Positions 9,011 to 17,661 of a DNA stretch of 64,000 nucleotides are shown here, in pieces. The DNA is from Chitinophagaceae bacterium UBA1946 (lineage in GTDB: Bacteria; Bacteroidota; Bacteroidia; Chitinophagales; Chitinophagaceae): positions 2,453 to 66,452 of the forward strand of contig DDEU01000042.1 of the NCBI GenBank assembly GCA_002336815.1, read 5' to 3'. The notes beneath the pieces are model-generated. The model saw only the letters and a program-made list of their open reading frames with translations. It was not told the DNA's origin and did no database searches. How positions within the stretch are numbered: position 1 is the first letter of the stretch; the number at the start of each line of letters is the position of its first letter. Position numbers and translations under genes: made by a program.

Positions 9011-9187
9011 TTGAAAAGGCTGAGAAGGTTTAGACAGTTTAGAGAAATTAGATGAAACTTTCCAGGAGAAAGCATTCTATATAAATCAAGAGAGGCATTC
9101 AGTAACGAATGCCTCTCTTCTATTTTAGATGCCGCTAAACTTTCTAAACCATCTAAACACTTAAACAACTTTCAACCTTTCAACCGT
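9011..9187. repeat. Degenerate GTTTAGA-type intergenic repeats arranged as inverted arms
   Basis: Between fumC and lspA, the left arm (about 9011-9055) holds short direct repeats such as GGTTTAGA and AGTTTAGA. The right arm (about 9127-9187) holds their reverse complements (TCTAAACC, CTAAACTT, CTTTCAACCTTTCAACC). The fumC terminator hairpin lies in the centre. The unit is about 9-10 bases and loosely conserved. Confidence 0.6.
9088..9126 (+). terminator. Terminator after fumC
   Basis: A perfect 13-bp stem, AAGAGAGGCATTC (9088-9100) with GAATGCCTCTCTT (9107-9119), has a 6-base loop and is followed by a T-rich tract. Confidence 0.8.
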
Positions 9188-9193
9188 CCCTCT

Positions 9194-9871
9194 TTACTGC
9201 ACCTGCACATCATCATTTACCACTGCACTGGTTTCAACTGTGGCGTTCTGTTCACCGGTATCATGATGTTTGAAAAAACGTTTCTGAAAAACAAGGATGG
9301 AGATCACGCCTGTTGAAATAGCGAAATCGGCCAGGTTAAAAATGGGCCTGAAGAATTCAAAATATTCGCCACCCCATATTGGAATCCACTTTGGCAGATG
9401 ATCGATCTTAATGATCGGGAAATAAAGCATATCAACCACTTTGCCGTGCAGGAAGCCGGCGTAACCGCTTTGAGGAAACATTTTGGCAACGACCGTGCTG
9501 TTCTGGAAACTTTCTTCAAATATCAACCCGTAAAACATACTGTCAATTAAATTACCCAGGGCGCCGGCAAATATCAGTGCGGCGCAAATGATAAATCCAC
9601 GATGGTATTTTTTGCGGATAATGGCTTTTAAATAGAAAACCCCAAATATCACAGCAGCCAGCCTGAAGAGCGTGAGCAGCATTTTTCCACCATCGCCGCC
9701 AAATTTCCATCCGTAAGCCATGCCTTCATTCTCTACAAAATATAATTGAAACCACTTGCCCAGCACATCATGGTGCTCGCCCATGTAAAAATTTGTTTTA
9801 ATATAGATCTTCAGGGCCTGGTCGGCCAGTACCACCAATAAGATCACTAATAATACAGTTCTTGCTTTCAT
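9194..9871 (-). CDS. lspA: Lipoprotein signal peptidase (SPase II)
   Basis: 225 residues with four membrane segments. It cleaves the signal peptide of prolipoproteins in the inner membrane after diacylglyceryl transfer. Conserved blocks are VLADQALKIYIK near the N-terminus, FAGALGNLIDSMFYG, KVVDMLYFP with catalytic Asp147, and FNLADFAISTG with catalytic Asp182. It is longer than E. coli LspA (164 residues) because of an insertion at about residues 115-140 and a hydrophilic C-terminal tail. A perfect -7 box lies 8 bases before the ATG. Confidence 0.95.
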   Translation of the reverse strand: MKARTVLLVILLVVLADQALKIYIKTNFYMGEHHDVLGKWFQLYFVENEGMAYGWKFGGDGGKMLLTLFRLAAVIFGVFYLKAIIRKKYHRGFIICAALIFAGALGNLIDSMFYGLIFEESFQNSTVVAKMFPQSGYAGFLHGKVVDMLYFPIIKIDHLPKWIPIWGGEYFEFFRPIFNLADFAISTGVISILVFQKRFFKHHDTGEQNATVETSAVVNDDVQVQ

Positions 9872-9879
9872 AATGGGCG

Positions 9880-9887
9880 CAAAGATA
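9880..9887 (-). promoter_or_regulatory. -7 box of lspA, nearly abutting the start codon
   Basis: On the minus strand this reads TATCTTTG, a perfect TAnnTTTG, only 8 bases from the lspA ATG at 9871. Transcription would start about 3-5 bases before the ATG, giving an essentially leaderless mRNA. Confidence 0.55.
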
Positions 9888-9952
9888 ATGGATTGTTCTG
9901 TTTGCCTGCACAGGGCTTTGCTGAGCGGCTTTATCCGCCGCCAGCCGGGTTT

Positions 9953-10642
9953 TTACTTCGCATTGATGCGTTCATAAAAAGCCTTCCGGTAGGTCTCTGA
10001 CAAGGGTATTTCAACAGCCCCTACCCTGATGCAGTCTTTTTCTACCGCACTGATCTTATCAAGGCTGACCATATAAGATTTATGCACCCGGCATATGACC
10101 GCAGGAGGCAATTCCTGCTCCAGGTCCCTGAATGTTTGCAGGGTCATGATCTTTTTTCCTGTTGTTACAATACGCCTGTAATCTCTCATGCCTTCGATGT
10201 ACTGCACTTCATCCAGCATTATTTTTTCAAGCCGGTAGGCTGTTTTTACAAAGAAAAATTTACGCTCCGGCTGCAACTGGTTTTTGGCAAGCAATTGCTG
10301 TACTCTTTCTACGCCCTGTATGAAACGTTCAAATGTGAAAGGCTTTAAAAGATAGTCGGCTACTTTAAGATCGAATCCCTTAATAGCATACTGCTGGTAG
10401 GCTGTTGTAATAATTACCTGGCTGCTGATATGGTTGTTTTCCAGCAACTGTATGCCAGAAAGTTCCGCCATATTAATGTCCAGGAAAATAAGATCCACCT
10501 TCACCGTCTTTAAATAGATCAATGCATCCGCTGCATTGTCGAACATATTCAGCAGTTGCAAAAAAGGCAGTTTAAGAACATAGTTTTGAGTGCGTTCCAT
10601 TGCCAGCGGCTCATCTTCTACTATAATGCAGGTGATTGTCAT
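9953..10642 (-). CDS. LytTR-family response regulator
   Basis: 229 residues from the ATG at 10642. An in-frame TTG two codons upstream (10648) is a weaker start. The receiver domain has the acidic pair EDEP and phospho-acceptor Asp55 in VDLIFLDINMAELSG, and Lys in YLLKPF. The C-terminal LytTR DNA-binding domain contains FVKTAYRLEKIMLDEVQYIEGMRDYRRI and RVHKSYMVSLDKI. Its ATG overlaps the kinase stop as ATGA, so the two are translationally coupled. It probably regulates its own ABC transporter operon. Confidence 0.92.
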   Translation of the reverse strand: MTITCIIVEDEPLAMERTQNYVLKLPFLQLLNMFDNAADALIYLKTVKVDLIFLDINMAELSGIQLLENNHISSQVIITTAYQQYAIKGFDLKVADYLLKPFTFERFIQGVERVQQLLAKNQLQPERKFFFVKTAYRLEKIMLDEVQYIEGMRDYRRIVTTGKKIMTLQTFRDLEQELPPAVICRVHKSYMVSLDKISAVEKDCIRVGAVEIPLSETYRKAFYERINAK

Positions 10643-11697
10643 TGGCAATTGATTTGCAGTTTTATTGTAAAAAGATCCGCAGCATCCTCAATGGATACCT
10701 CGTGTTTTCCGGAATACAGCAGCGCCAGCCTTTTTTGAATGAGCTCGTTACCAAGTCCATGGAATGCCTGTGCAAATGGTTCATTCGGACTGCAGGCATT
10801 GCTGCATTCAAATGCTACTGTTCCATCAGCAATGGTAAACTGTATCCTGATCGCATGCTCCATTTTCCTGTTGGCGGAATGTTTAAAAGCATTCTCAATA
10901 AAAGGGATGAACAACATCGGCGTTATCTCAATACCATCAACTGCACCGATCACCGAATACTGAACATAATTCGCATTGGCAAACCGGATCTTTTGCAGGT
11001 CGATGTATTCCCGGATATATTCTAGTTCCCGGGCAAGACTGATTTTTTCCGTTTTTGTTTCATACAGCATGAACCGCATGATATGTGATAATTTGTTGAG
11101 ATAAGCAGAAGCTTTTATGGCATCTTTTTCTATCAGCACATCAATATTGTTGATGGTATTGAATAAAAAATGTGGATCCAGTTGCGATTTTACCAGCGCC
11201 AGTTCTGTTTCATAATTTTTTTTGTTCAGCTCTTCTTTTAGTTTGATATCAGCGTACCAGGAAATAAAGCCCTTCATCACCAGGCCTACCACGCCACTTA
11301 AAAGCGCCAGCACACACATGATGATGGTAACGGGGATTGCCGAGGTCCAGCCGTCTGCAAATATGCCGGGACCAATATTATAATATTTCAGCAGGCTCAA
11401 CACGGAGGCTCCGCCAATGCCGGCAGCGATCGAAGCTATGATTGACCCTAAAAATAAAAATAGTATCTTTTTTTTGGCAAGAAACCTGGAGAATAGTACT
11501 GCATAAAAACTATAGAATCCTGCAACCGAAGGAAACAGCGCAAACACTAAAAAGAAAAGACCGAACGTCCTGTTCATCAATAAAGACTGCCCTTTTATGT
11601 GGCTGCCCATAGTCAGCGAAAGAAATATGATGAGGAGCAACAGCAAATACAGCAGCCAGTAACCAATGTGTAAGAGTATAACTACCGGTCGTTTCAT
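10639..11697 (-). CDS. LytS/YehU-type sensor histidine kinase
   Basis: 352 residues. Four hydrophobic segments (residues about 5-145) precede the His_kinase domain, with the phospho-acceptor His176 in LVKSQLDPHFLFNTINNID. An ATPase region follows (LFIPFIENAFKHSANR, then GLGNELIQKRLALLY). The periplasmic portion is minimal, so it may sense the membrane or the neighbouring transporter rather than a soluble ligand. It pairs with the LytTR regulator that follows, and the gene lies 53 bases downstream of the permease gene. Confidence 0.9.
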   Translation of the reverse strand: MKRPVVILLHIGYWLLYLLLLLIIFLSLTMGSHIKGQSLLMNRTFGLFFLVFALFPSVAGFYSFYAVLFSRFLAKKKILFLFLGSIIASIAAGIGGASVLSLLKYYNIGPGIFADGWTSAIPVTIIMCVLALLSGVVGLVMKGFISWYADIKLKEELNKKNYETELALVKSQLDPHFLFNTINNIDVLIEKDAIKASAYLNKLSHIMRFMLYETKTEKISLARELEYIREYIDLQKIRFANANYVQYSVIGAVDGIEITPMLFIPFIENAFKHSANRKMEHAIRIQFTIADGTVAFECSNACSPNEPFAQAFHGLGNELIQKRLALLYSGKHEVSIEDAADLFTIKLQINCQ

Positions 11698-11750
11698 TTC
11701 TTAATAGCAATTACGATTGACTAAAGATAGCCGTTCTTTCCTGCAGCAGA

Positions 11751-12533
11751 TCAGCATTTATTCTTCTTATTCACGTACAGGAAATAACCGGCAATGATGG
11801 CTGCTAAAAAATAGGCGGTTGCCACCAGGTGAATGTTTACCGCATATACCGGCTTGTCTTTTACAGCACTCATCGCTAAAAAATTAAACAATGAATAACT
11901 ATAGGGAATGATATAACCATATTGCCATGAAATGGCGAACGTGGCCGCCGTTAACATCCCGATGCCAATGCCCAATGGCACCAGGAAATTTTTGAATTGC
12001 AATCCCACGAGGTATTGGATGGCCATCACGGGCAGGCAATCAATAAAAAAAGTAGCATTTGTTTTCAGGCTGAATAGCCAGGGAAATACCGCCACCGGGT
12101 AAGAAACATTTTTAAGCAAGAGAAAAGGAATAAGGACTGAGAGAAAAACACCCAGGTTGAACAGGATAAAGAACTGCAGCAGCATTAAAATAATCACTGT
12201 TAGTTTGGCAAAAAAAATAGTGGCATACCGCTGCGGCGTGGCGTGCAATTGCTTCCAGGTATGGTTGCGGTATTCTGATTGCGTTATCAGGCTGGTAGCC
12301 AATATTACTCCCATCGGCAACAAGAAGAAGGCCATTACCTGCCAGTTTTGAGCAAGATTGCGTTGCCAGAAATTGGGCGCCCGGTATGCTTCGGGAAGCG
12401 TGGATTGTTTGATAAGTCTTATCAAGATGATAATAAAAGGAATGAAGAAGGCGCCGCCGGTAACCAACCAGGAGGCGGCGCTTCTTTTTGTTTTCATCCA
12501 TTCACTTTGCAGGCTGTTCAGGTATTGATTCAT
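11751..12533 (-). CDS. ABC-2 type transporter permease
   Basis: 260 residues with about six membrane segments (for example GGAFFIPFIIILIRLI, VMAFFLLPMGVILATSLI, AAIIAGYFLYV) and the cytoplasmic EYRNHTWKQLHATP between segments 2 and 3, as in ABC-2 permeases of the bacitracin/lantibiotic-resistance kind. It follows the ATPase gene by 71 bases and precedes the LytS/LytTR pair. The arrangement ATPase-permease-kinase-regulator resembles antimicrobial-peptide or lipid-target detoxification modules. The substrate is not known. Confidence 0.85.
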   Translation of the reverse strand: MNQYLNSLQSEWMKTKRSAASWLVTGGAFFIPFIIILIRLIKQSTLPEAYRAPNFWQRNLAQNWQVMAFFLLPMGVILATSLITQSEYRNHTWKQLHATPQRYATIFFAKLTVIILMLLQFFILFNLGVFLSVLIPFLLLKNVSYPVAVFPWLFSLKTNATFFIDCLPVMAIQYLVGLQFKNFLVPLGIGIGMLTAATFAISWQYGYIIPYSYSLFNFLAMSAVKDKPVYAVNIHLVATAYFLAAIIAGYFLYVNKKNKC

Positions 12534-12604
12534 GGCTATACTAAATTTTAAGTAAGGGGGCTATCGCTTTTATTTATTGAAGACCGATCGAAAAGACTGC
12601 CACT

Positions 12605-13516
12605 TTACTCATTGATCAAATTCATAAAAATTGTTTCAAGGTCGGTGGCAGCAGTTTGAATGGCATATACTGCGATGTCATTTTTCACCAACTGCGCATT
12701 TACAAAAGCGGTCTTTTCTTTGCTCATCATTTGCATTACGACCTTACCAGTTTCAGCATGTACCTCGATGCCGCAATCCCTTATCACCCGCAATGAGCGC
12801 ACAGGGTCGCTTGTGTCGAACTTGAGTACAGATGCCTGTAACTGCCTGTTCTGCAAGGCAGCCAATGTACCCTGGAAAAGCAGGCTGCCCTTATGGATCA
12901 CACCAACATGGGTTACCAGTTTTTCAATTTCAGTTAGCAGGTGGCTTGAAATGATAATGGTAACTCCCTGGTGGCGGTTGATGTGTTTCAGCAACTCCCT
13001 CATTTCAATGATACCATTTGGATCAAGGCCATTGGTGGGTTCATCAAGTATCAGTAAGGACGGGCTGTTGAGCAGCGCTACGGCAATGCTCAGCCGCTGT
13101 TTCATCCCCAATGAAAAATGATTGACTTTTTTTGTACCGGTATCACCCAGCCCAACCTGTTCCAATACTTTGGCAATCCTTTCCCTTGGGCATTGATAGA
13201 TCTTTTGCAGCAGTGAAAGATTTTCAATAGCGGTCAGGTGCCCGTACAGTGAGGGGCTTTCGATGAGTGAGCCGGTGCGGCGCAATATTTCGAGGCGGTT
13301 TTCTTTTAACGGCTTTCCAAACACATTGATGTTTCCCTGTTGATTTTTAAGAAGCCCAAGCACCAGCCGGAGGGTAGTTGTTTTACCGGCTCCGTTTGCA
13401 CCCAGGAAACCATAAATGCAGCCTTCCTCCACCTGCATATTGATATCATTTAATGCTGGTTCATTTTTAGAAAAAGAATAAGTAAGCTTGTCTGTTTGTA
13501 AGCAAAGGCCTGTCAT
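12605..13516 (-). CDS. ABC transporter ATP-binding protein
   Basis: 303 residues. Walker A is GANGAGKTT, the signature is FSLGMKQRLS, Walker B is LLILDEPTNGLDP, and the H-loop is in IIISSHLL. A C-terminal about 80-residue extension is typical of BcrA/NatA-type exporters. It is the first gene of the operon with the permease and the LytS/LytTR pair. A perfect -7 box lies 31 bases upstream. Confidence 0.92.
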   Translation of the reverse strand: MTGLCLQTDKLTYSFSKNEPALNDINMQVEEGCIYGFLGANGAGKTTTLRLVLGLLKNQQGNINVFGKPLKENRLEILRRTGSLIESPSLYGHLTAIENLSLLQKIYQCPRERIAKVLEQVGLGDTGTKKVNHFSLGMKQRLSIAVALLNSPSLLILDEPTNGLDPNGIIEMRELLKHINRHQGVTIIISSHLLTEIEKLVTHVGVIHKGSLLFQGTLAALQNRQLQASVLKFDTSDPVRSLRVIRDCGIEVHAETGKVVMQMMSKEKTAFVNAQLVKNDIAVYAIQTAATDLETIFMNLINE

Positions 13517-13547
13517 ACTGATCCACCCATTGTTAAGGCTGGTACAT

Positions 13548-13555
13548 CAAAAATA
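13548..13555 (-). promoter_or_regulatory. -7 box of the ABC/LytTR operon
   Basis: The minus strand reads TATTTTTG (perfect TAnnTTTG), 31 bases upstream of the ATPase ATG. No clear -33 TTG is present. Confidence 0.4.
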
Positions 13556-13680
13556 GCAGGCGATAATAAGCCATCCCGCTGTTTTATGTAAAATGGAGCG
13601 CTTTATCTGCAAAACAGGGTAAACGTTCTGCAAATTATGAGGTGGCATTTTTTCCAGGGGCGTAAACCACCTGACTACTG

Positions 13681-14145
13681 CTAAAGTTTTCCCTGCCAGT
13701 ATTCGGCGTCTTCTTTTTTTTGCAGGTAGTTTGCTTTTAATTTCCATGGCAGATCGGTGATGTATCCATAGATCACCCAGGCCAAACAATACAAAAATAA
13801 AATGAGGGTAGAGGGTGAAAACACGAGTACAAGGTTGGCAATAAGATAAATGATGAGAATAAAATAAAACACAAAGATCACCAGGGTGATGTTGAGGCAG
13901 ATCAGCAGGTAACGGCATTCTTTTGCCATCAACACAAACGAAACACCCGCTGCAATATTGGGCGTGATCAAAACCAGGATCATCCAGCTGAAAGGTGCAG
14001 CACTGCATACATGCCCGATACTGATGATGGAGAACAGCACGCCGGCCCACCCTCCATACTGGCAAAGTTCTTTTGTTTTTGGGGAAAAGGATGGCATGCT
14101 GTACAGTGAGCGGTTCAATTGATCCGGCCGTTCATCATTCTTCAT
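13681..14145 (-). CDS. Small integral membrane protein, unknown function
   Basis: 154 residues, not recognised. It has a hydrophilic N-terminus, then about four hydrophobic segments (VLFSIISIGHVC, WMILVLITPNIAAGVSFVL, LNITLVIFVFYFILIIYLIANLVLV, TLILFLYCLAWVIYG) and a short charged tail. The start overlaps the last 11 bases of murF-alr, with its ATG inside the YYEE codons, which indicates translational coupling and supports this frame over the competing frame at 13547-14065. It is the last gene of the gldF-to-here run. Confidence 0.65.
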   Translation of the reverse strand: MKNDERPDQLNRSLYSMPSFSPKTKELCQYGGWAGVLFSIISIGHVCSAAPFSWMILVLITPNIAAGVSFVLMAKECRYLLICLNITLVIFVFYFILIIYLIANLVLVFSPSTLILFLYCLAWVIYGYITDLPWKLKANYLQKKEDAEYWQGKL

Positions 14146-16642
14146 AATACACTCTTTTTACCCGTTGAGAAATGCCTGCTAAAATTTCATACGCAATGGT
14201 ATGTGCCCATTTGCCTACATTGGTTACCGGTAGTGCAGCGCCGAATACGATCACCGTATCTCCTTCCCGTGCTTCAATACCGGTTATGTTCAGCATGGTC
14301 ATATCCATGCACACATTCCCTGTAACGGTGGCAAGTTTGCCATTGACCAACATTTTGCCATTTCCATTTCCCAATATCCTTGGATAACCATCTGCATAAC
14401 CGATGCGAACGGTGGCGATCAGTGCATCTTCCTTCATGATCGCTGCCCGGTTGTAGCCAACGGAATCGCCTGCTTTTACTTTTCGTATCTGTGCAATGGT
14501 AGTTTTTAACGTAGTAACATTCTGCAACTGTTGCTGCATCGGTGCATAACTATCAACACCATACAATCCAATGCCAAGGCGTACCATATCAAACTGTAAC
14601 TCCCTGTGCCGCATGATGGCAGAGGTGTTGGCGATATGGCGGAGGAAGGAATAGTTCACCACTTCTTTCAACTGGTTGCAAAGCCTTGTAAAAGTGGCTG
14701 CCTGTTGTTTGGTAAAATGATCCTGTTGTTCATCATCACTGGCTACCAGGTGAGAGAATACCGATTGTATCTTTAAACGGGATGATTGCTGCAACAGTGC
14801 TTTTAATGGTTCTATGTCCTGCTCTTCAAAGCCGAGACGGTGCATCCCGGTATCGAATTTTATGTGCACGGGATAATTTTCGATGCCTTGCAGTGCCAGG
14901 TAATTGCTGAACGATTGCAGGATATTGAAGGAATACAGTTCCGGCTCAAGATCATACTGCACCATTACATCAAATGTATTTTCTTCAGGCGTCATCACCA
15001 TTACCGGTAGTGAGATGCCCGATTTGCGCAACTCTACACCTTCGTCTGCAAAAGCAACTGCCAGGTAATCTACCTTGTGAAACTGCAGCAGGTTGGCGAT
15101 CTCAAAACTGCCGCTGCCATAGCTGAATGCCTTTACCATCGCCATCAGTTTTACACCCGGACTCACCAATTGCTGGTATTGCCTGAGGTTATGGGTAATG
15201 GCGGAAAGATTGATCTCCAACACAGTTTGGTGTACTTTTTCTTCGAGCAAATGACTGATCTGTTCAAACTCAAATACACGGGCTCCTTTCAGCAAAATGG
15301 TTTCATTAAAAAAATGAAGCGCATGAAAATGCTGTTTAAAATCTGCCACCGAAGAAAAGAAATTTGTTTGGGCGATATTACTGAATGCTGCCTGCTGTTT
15401 AAATATTTCGGGACCGATACCGATGAGGCGGTTGATCTTTTTTTGCTGTAAAATGGCGGCGATATCAGCATACAATGCCTGGCTGCTCTTACCAGTTTGC
15501 AAAATATCGCTTAGCACCAGGGTGTGGTTGATATGCTGCTGTTGCTGGGATAAAAAATCAAGTGCGATGGTGAGGGAGTTGATATCTGCACTGTAACTGT
15601 CATTGATGATGGAGCAATTATTGATGCCCTGCTTTAATTCCAGCCTCATTTCCACCGTACGCAATTGCCGCATGCTTTCTGTCATCTGCCCTGCCGGAAT
15701 ATCCAGTTGCAGGAGTACACAACAGCAGGTAATGGCATTTTCGATAGACGCATCATCGGTGAAAGGAATACTGATCGTGTGCTGCTGACCGCTAGTGACA
15801 GCCCGCTGGTCGATGGCCGTAATGATGGTATTGCCTGCATTCTTTTCGATCGAAACGATCTGCAGTGTGGCCGATTCTTTTTTACCCCAGGTAAATAGTT
15901 TTAAGCCGCCATCGGGCCGTACATTATTAACGAATGCATTCACCGCTTCATTGATATCGGGATTATCGGCATTGTATATCAACCAGTCGCTCTTTGTAAA
16001 AAGACAGAGCTTTTCATTGATCTTTTGCCGGATGTTGAGGAAGCCTTCGCCATGCGCTTCACCAATATTGGTAAATACACCGATCGATGGTGCGATCATT
16101 TTTTCCAGCTGCTGCATTTCGCCCGGTTGGGAAATGCCGGCTTCAAAAATACCCAGCGTATGCTGGCTGTTCATTTGCCAAACGCTGAGGGGTACCCCAA
16201 TTTGAGAGTTGTAACTTTTAGGACTTCTTACAATATTGAAGTCTTTTTGCAGCAACTGGTACAACCATTCCTTTACGATGGTTTTTCCATTGCTGCCGGT
16301 AATGCCCACCACTGGTAACTGGAATTTTTTACGATGGCTGGTCACCAGCAACTGCAGGGCATGCAACACATTTTTTACCTGCAGAAAAACAGCTTCGGGG
16401 TATTTTTTTAAGTGCGATGCCTCTACCGCGTCATCCACTACAAAGCTTCGTACACCTTTTTGATACAATTCATCAATAAAGGCAATGCCGGATCGCCGTG
16501 GTCCGCCCAGTGCAAAGAACAAGGAGGTTTCCGGGAAAAGCAGTTTGCGGCTGTCCAGCAGCAGGTGTTCAATGATAAGGTTGTTTGGCTGCTGCAAAAC
16601 ATCAGCGCCGGTAAGCCTGGCTATTTCTGTTGTACTGTACAA
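14135..16642 (-). CDS. murF-alr: Bifunctional MurF ligase / alanine racemase
   Basis: 835 residues. The N-terminal half (to about residue 460) is a Mur ligase with ATP-binding GITGSNGKT at residues 113-121, and SPKSYNSQIGVPLSV, EAGISQPGEM and FTNIGEAHGEGF. It joins D-Ala-D-Ala to the UDP-muramoyl-tripeptide. The C-terminal half is a PLP-dependent alanine racemase: INLSAITHNLRQYQQ, PLP lysine in MAMVKAFSYGSGS, catalytic tyrosine in DSVGYNRAA, and GNVCMDMTML. This fusion is an established Bacteroidota arrangement and couples D-Ala supply to its use in peptidoglycan. It is 14 bases downstream of terC and overlaps the small membrane protein. Confidence 0.95.
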   Translation of the reverse strand: MYSTTEIARLTGADVLQQPNNLIIEHLLLDSRKLLFPETSLFFALGGPRRSGIAFIDELYQKGVRSFVVDDAVEASHLKKYPEAVFLQVKNVLHALQLLVTSHRKKFQLPVVGITGSNGKTIVKEWLYQLLQKDFNIVRSPKSYNSQIGVPLSVWQMNSQHTLGIFEAGISQPGEMQQLEKMIAPSIGVFTNIGEAHGEGFLNIRQKINEKLCLFTKSDWLIYNADNPDINEAVNAFVNNVRPDGGLKLFTWGKKESATLQIVSIEKNAGNTIITAIDQRAVTSGQQHTISIPFTDDASIENAITCCCVLLQLDIPAGQMTESMRQLRTVEMRLELKQGINNCSIINDSYSADINSLTIALDFLSQQQQHINHTLVLSDILQTGKSSQALYADIAAILQQKKINRLIGIGPEIFKQQAAFSNIAQTNFFSSVADFKQHFHALHFFNETILLKGARVFEFEQISHLLEEKVHQTVLEINLSAITHNLRQYQQLVSPGVKLMAMVKAFSYGSGSFEIANLLQFHKVDYLAVAFADEGVELRKSGISLPVMVMTPEENTFDVMVQYDLEPELYSFNILQSFSNYLALQGIENYPVHIKFDTGMHRLGFEEQDIEPLKALLQQSSRLKIQSVFSHLVASDDEQQDHFTKQQAATFTRLCNQLKEVVNYSFLRHIANTSAIMRHRELQFDMVRLGIGLYGVDSYAPMQQQLQNVTTLKTTIAQIRKVKAGDSVGYNRAAIMKEDALIATVRIGYADGYPRILGNGNGKMLVNGKLATVTGNVCMDMTMLNITGIEAREGDTVIVFGAALPVTNVGKWAHTIAYEILAGISQRVKRVYYEE

Positions 16643-16656
16643 TGAAACGTTTTTGA

Positions 16657-17616
16657 TTATTCGATATCGAGGTCTTCAGGCAGTTCTTTCTTTTTCATAA
16701 ACATAGAATAAAAGATGGCACCGCTGATGCAAAGTAAAATTACACCGAGTGAAATAAATACCTGCACATTTTTATCGATCCATTGGTTGAGCCAATGTTC
16801 TGCCAGCATTTTAACGCCGATAAATATCAGTACGATGGCAATGCCCTGCTGCAGGTAATCAAATTTAGAAACTGCTCCTCTCAGTAAAAAGAAAAGGCTT
16901 CTTAAGCCCAGTACCGCAAAAATATTGGAGGTATAGATCACCAGCGTATTCCTTGAGATGCCCATCACCGCAGGTATGGAATCAAGTGCAAATACCAGGT
17001 CGATACCAGCCAGCAGGAGTATCACTAAAAAAAGAGAAGTGTAAAACCTTTTACCATCTTCCTTTACAATGTACTGCCCCTGCCCATCGTGGGCTACCAC
17101 CGGCAGGTATTTGGTCAGAAATAAATAAAGTTTTGATTCATGTGGCCTGAACTCTTCATCCGCATCTGCCACAAACATTTTGTACCCGGTGTACACCAAA
17201 AAAACACCAAAGATGTACAGTATCCAGCCAAATCGCTCCACCAGCGCCACACCTGCGGTGATGAACAATACCCTGAATACGATGGCCATTAAAATACCGA
17301 TCAGCAGTACCCGGCCGTAATATTTTTCCTTGATGCCAAAAGCTGTAAAAATGAGAATGAAAACAAAGATATTGTCGATGCTCAGGCTCCATTCCATGAG
17401 GTAGGCGCTCAGGTATTGCAATGCCAGTACCTGCCCTCCCTGCACCCACATGTAAATAAAAAAACCGAGCGCCAGGCCTACCCAAAAAAATGTTTGGTAA
17501 AGAGCGGCCTTAATGGTGATCACTTTGTTCTTTTTGCTCAGTAAACCGAGATCAAAAATGAGCGCCAGTAGGACCACAATGCCGAAGACCAGGTATGTAA
17601 TTTGAGTAGTATTCAT
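16657..17616 (-). CDS. TerC/Alx family integral membrane protein
   Basis: 319 residues with about nine membrane segments. Family marks are the acidic membrane motif MEWSLSIDNIFVFILIF and, in the second half, LAGIDLVFALDSIPAVMGISRN, the two aspartate-rich repeats of TerC proteins. Members export or handle Mn2+ (Alx, MeeF) or act in metal supply to secreted proteins. No yybP-ykoY Mn riboswitch is seen: only 45 bases separate it from gldG, and it appears to be transcribed with gldF and gldG. Confidence 0.9.
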   Translation of the reverse strand: MNTTQITYLVFGIVVLLALIFDLGLLSKKNKVITIKAALYQTFFWVGLALGFFIYMWVQGGQVLALQYLSAYLMEWSLSIDNIFVFILIFTAFGIKEKYYGRVLLIGILMAIVFRVLFITAGVALVERFGWILYIFGVFLVYTGYKMFVADADEEFRPHESKLYLFLTKYLPVVAHDGQGQYIVKEDGKRFYTSLFLVILLLAGIDLVFALDSIPAVMGISRNTLVIYTSNIFAVLGLRSLFFLLRGAVSKFDYLQQGIAIVLIFIGVKMLAEHWLNQWIDKNVQVFISLGVILLCISGAIFYSMFMKKKELPEDLDIE

Positions 17617-17661
17617 TGAGTATTGTAGTTAAACCTGCAGACCATACCGCAGGGAAAGCAG

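Noticed and set aside
13547..14065. 172-codon frame on the minus strand overlapping the small membrane protein
   Set aside because: Composition is Cys/Arg/His-rich with no coherent hydrophobic pattern. The alternative frame 13681-14145 has clear membrane segments and overlaps murF-alr in a coupled way.
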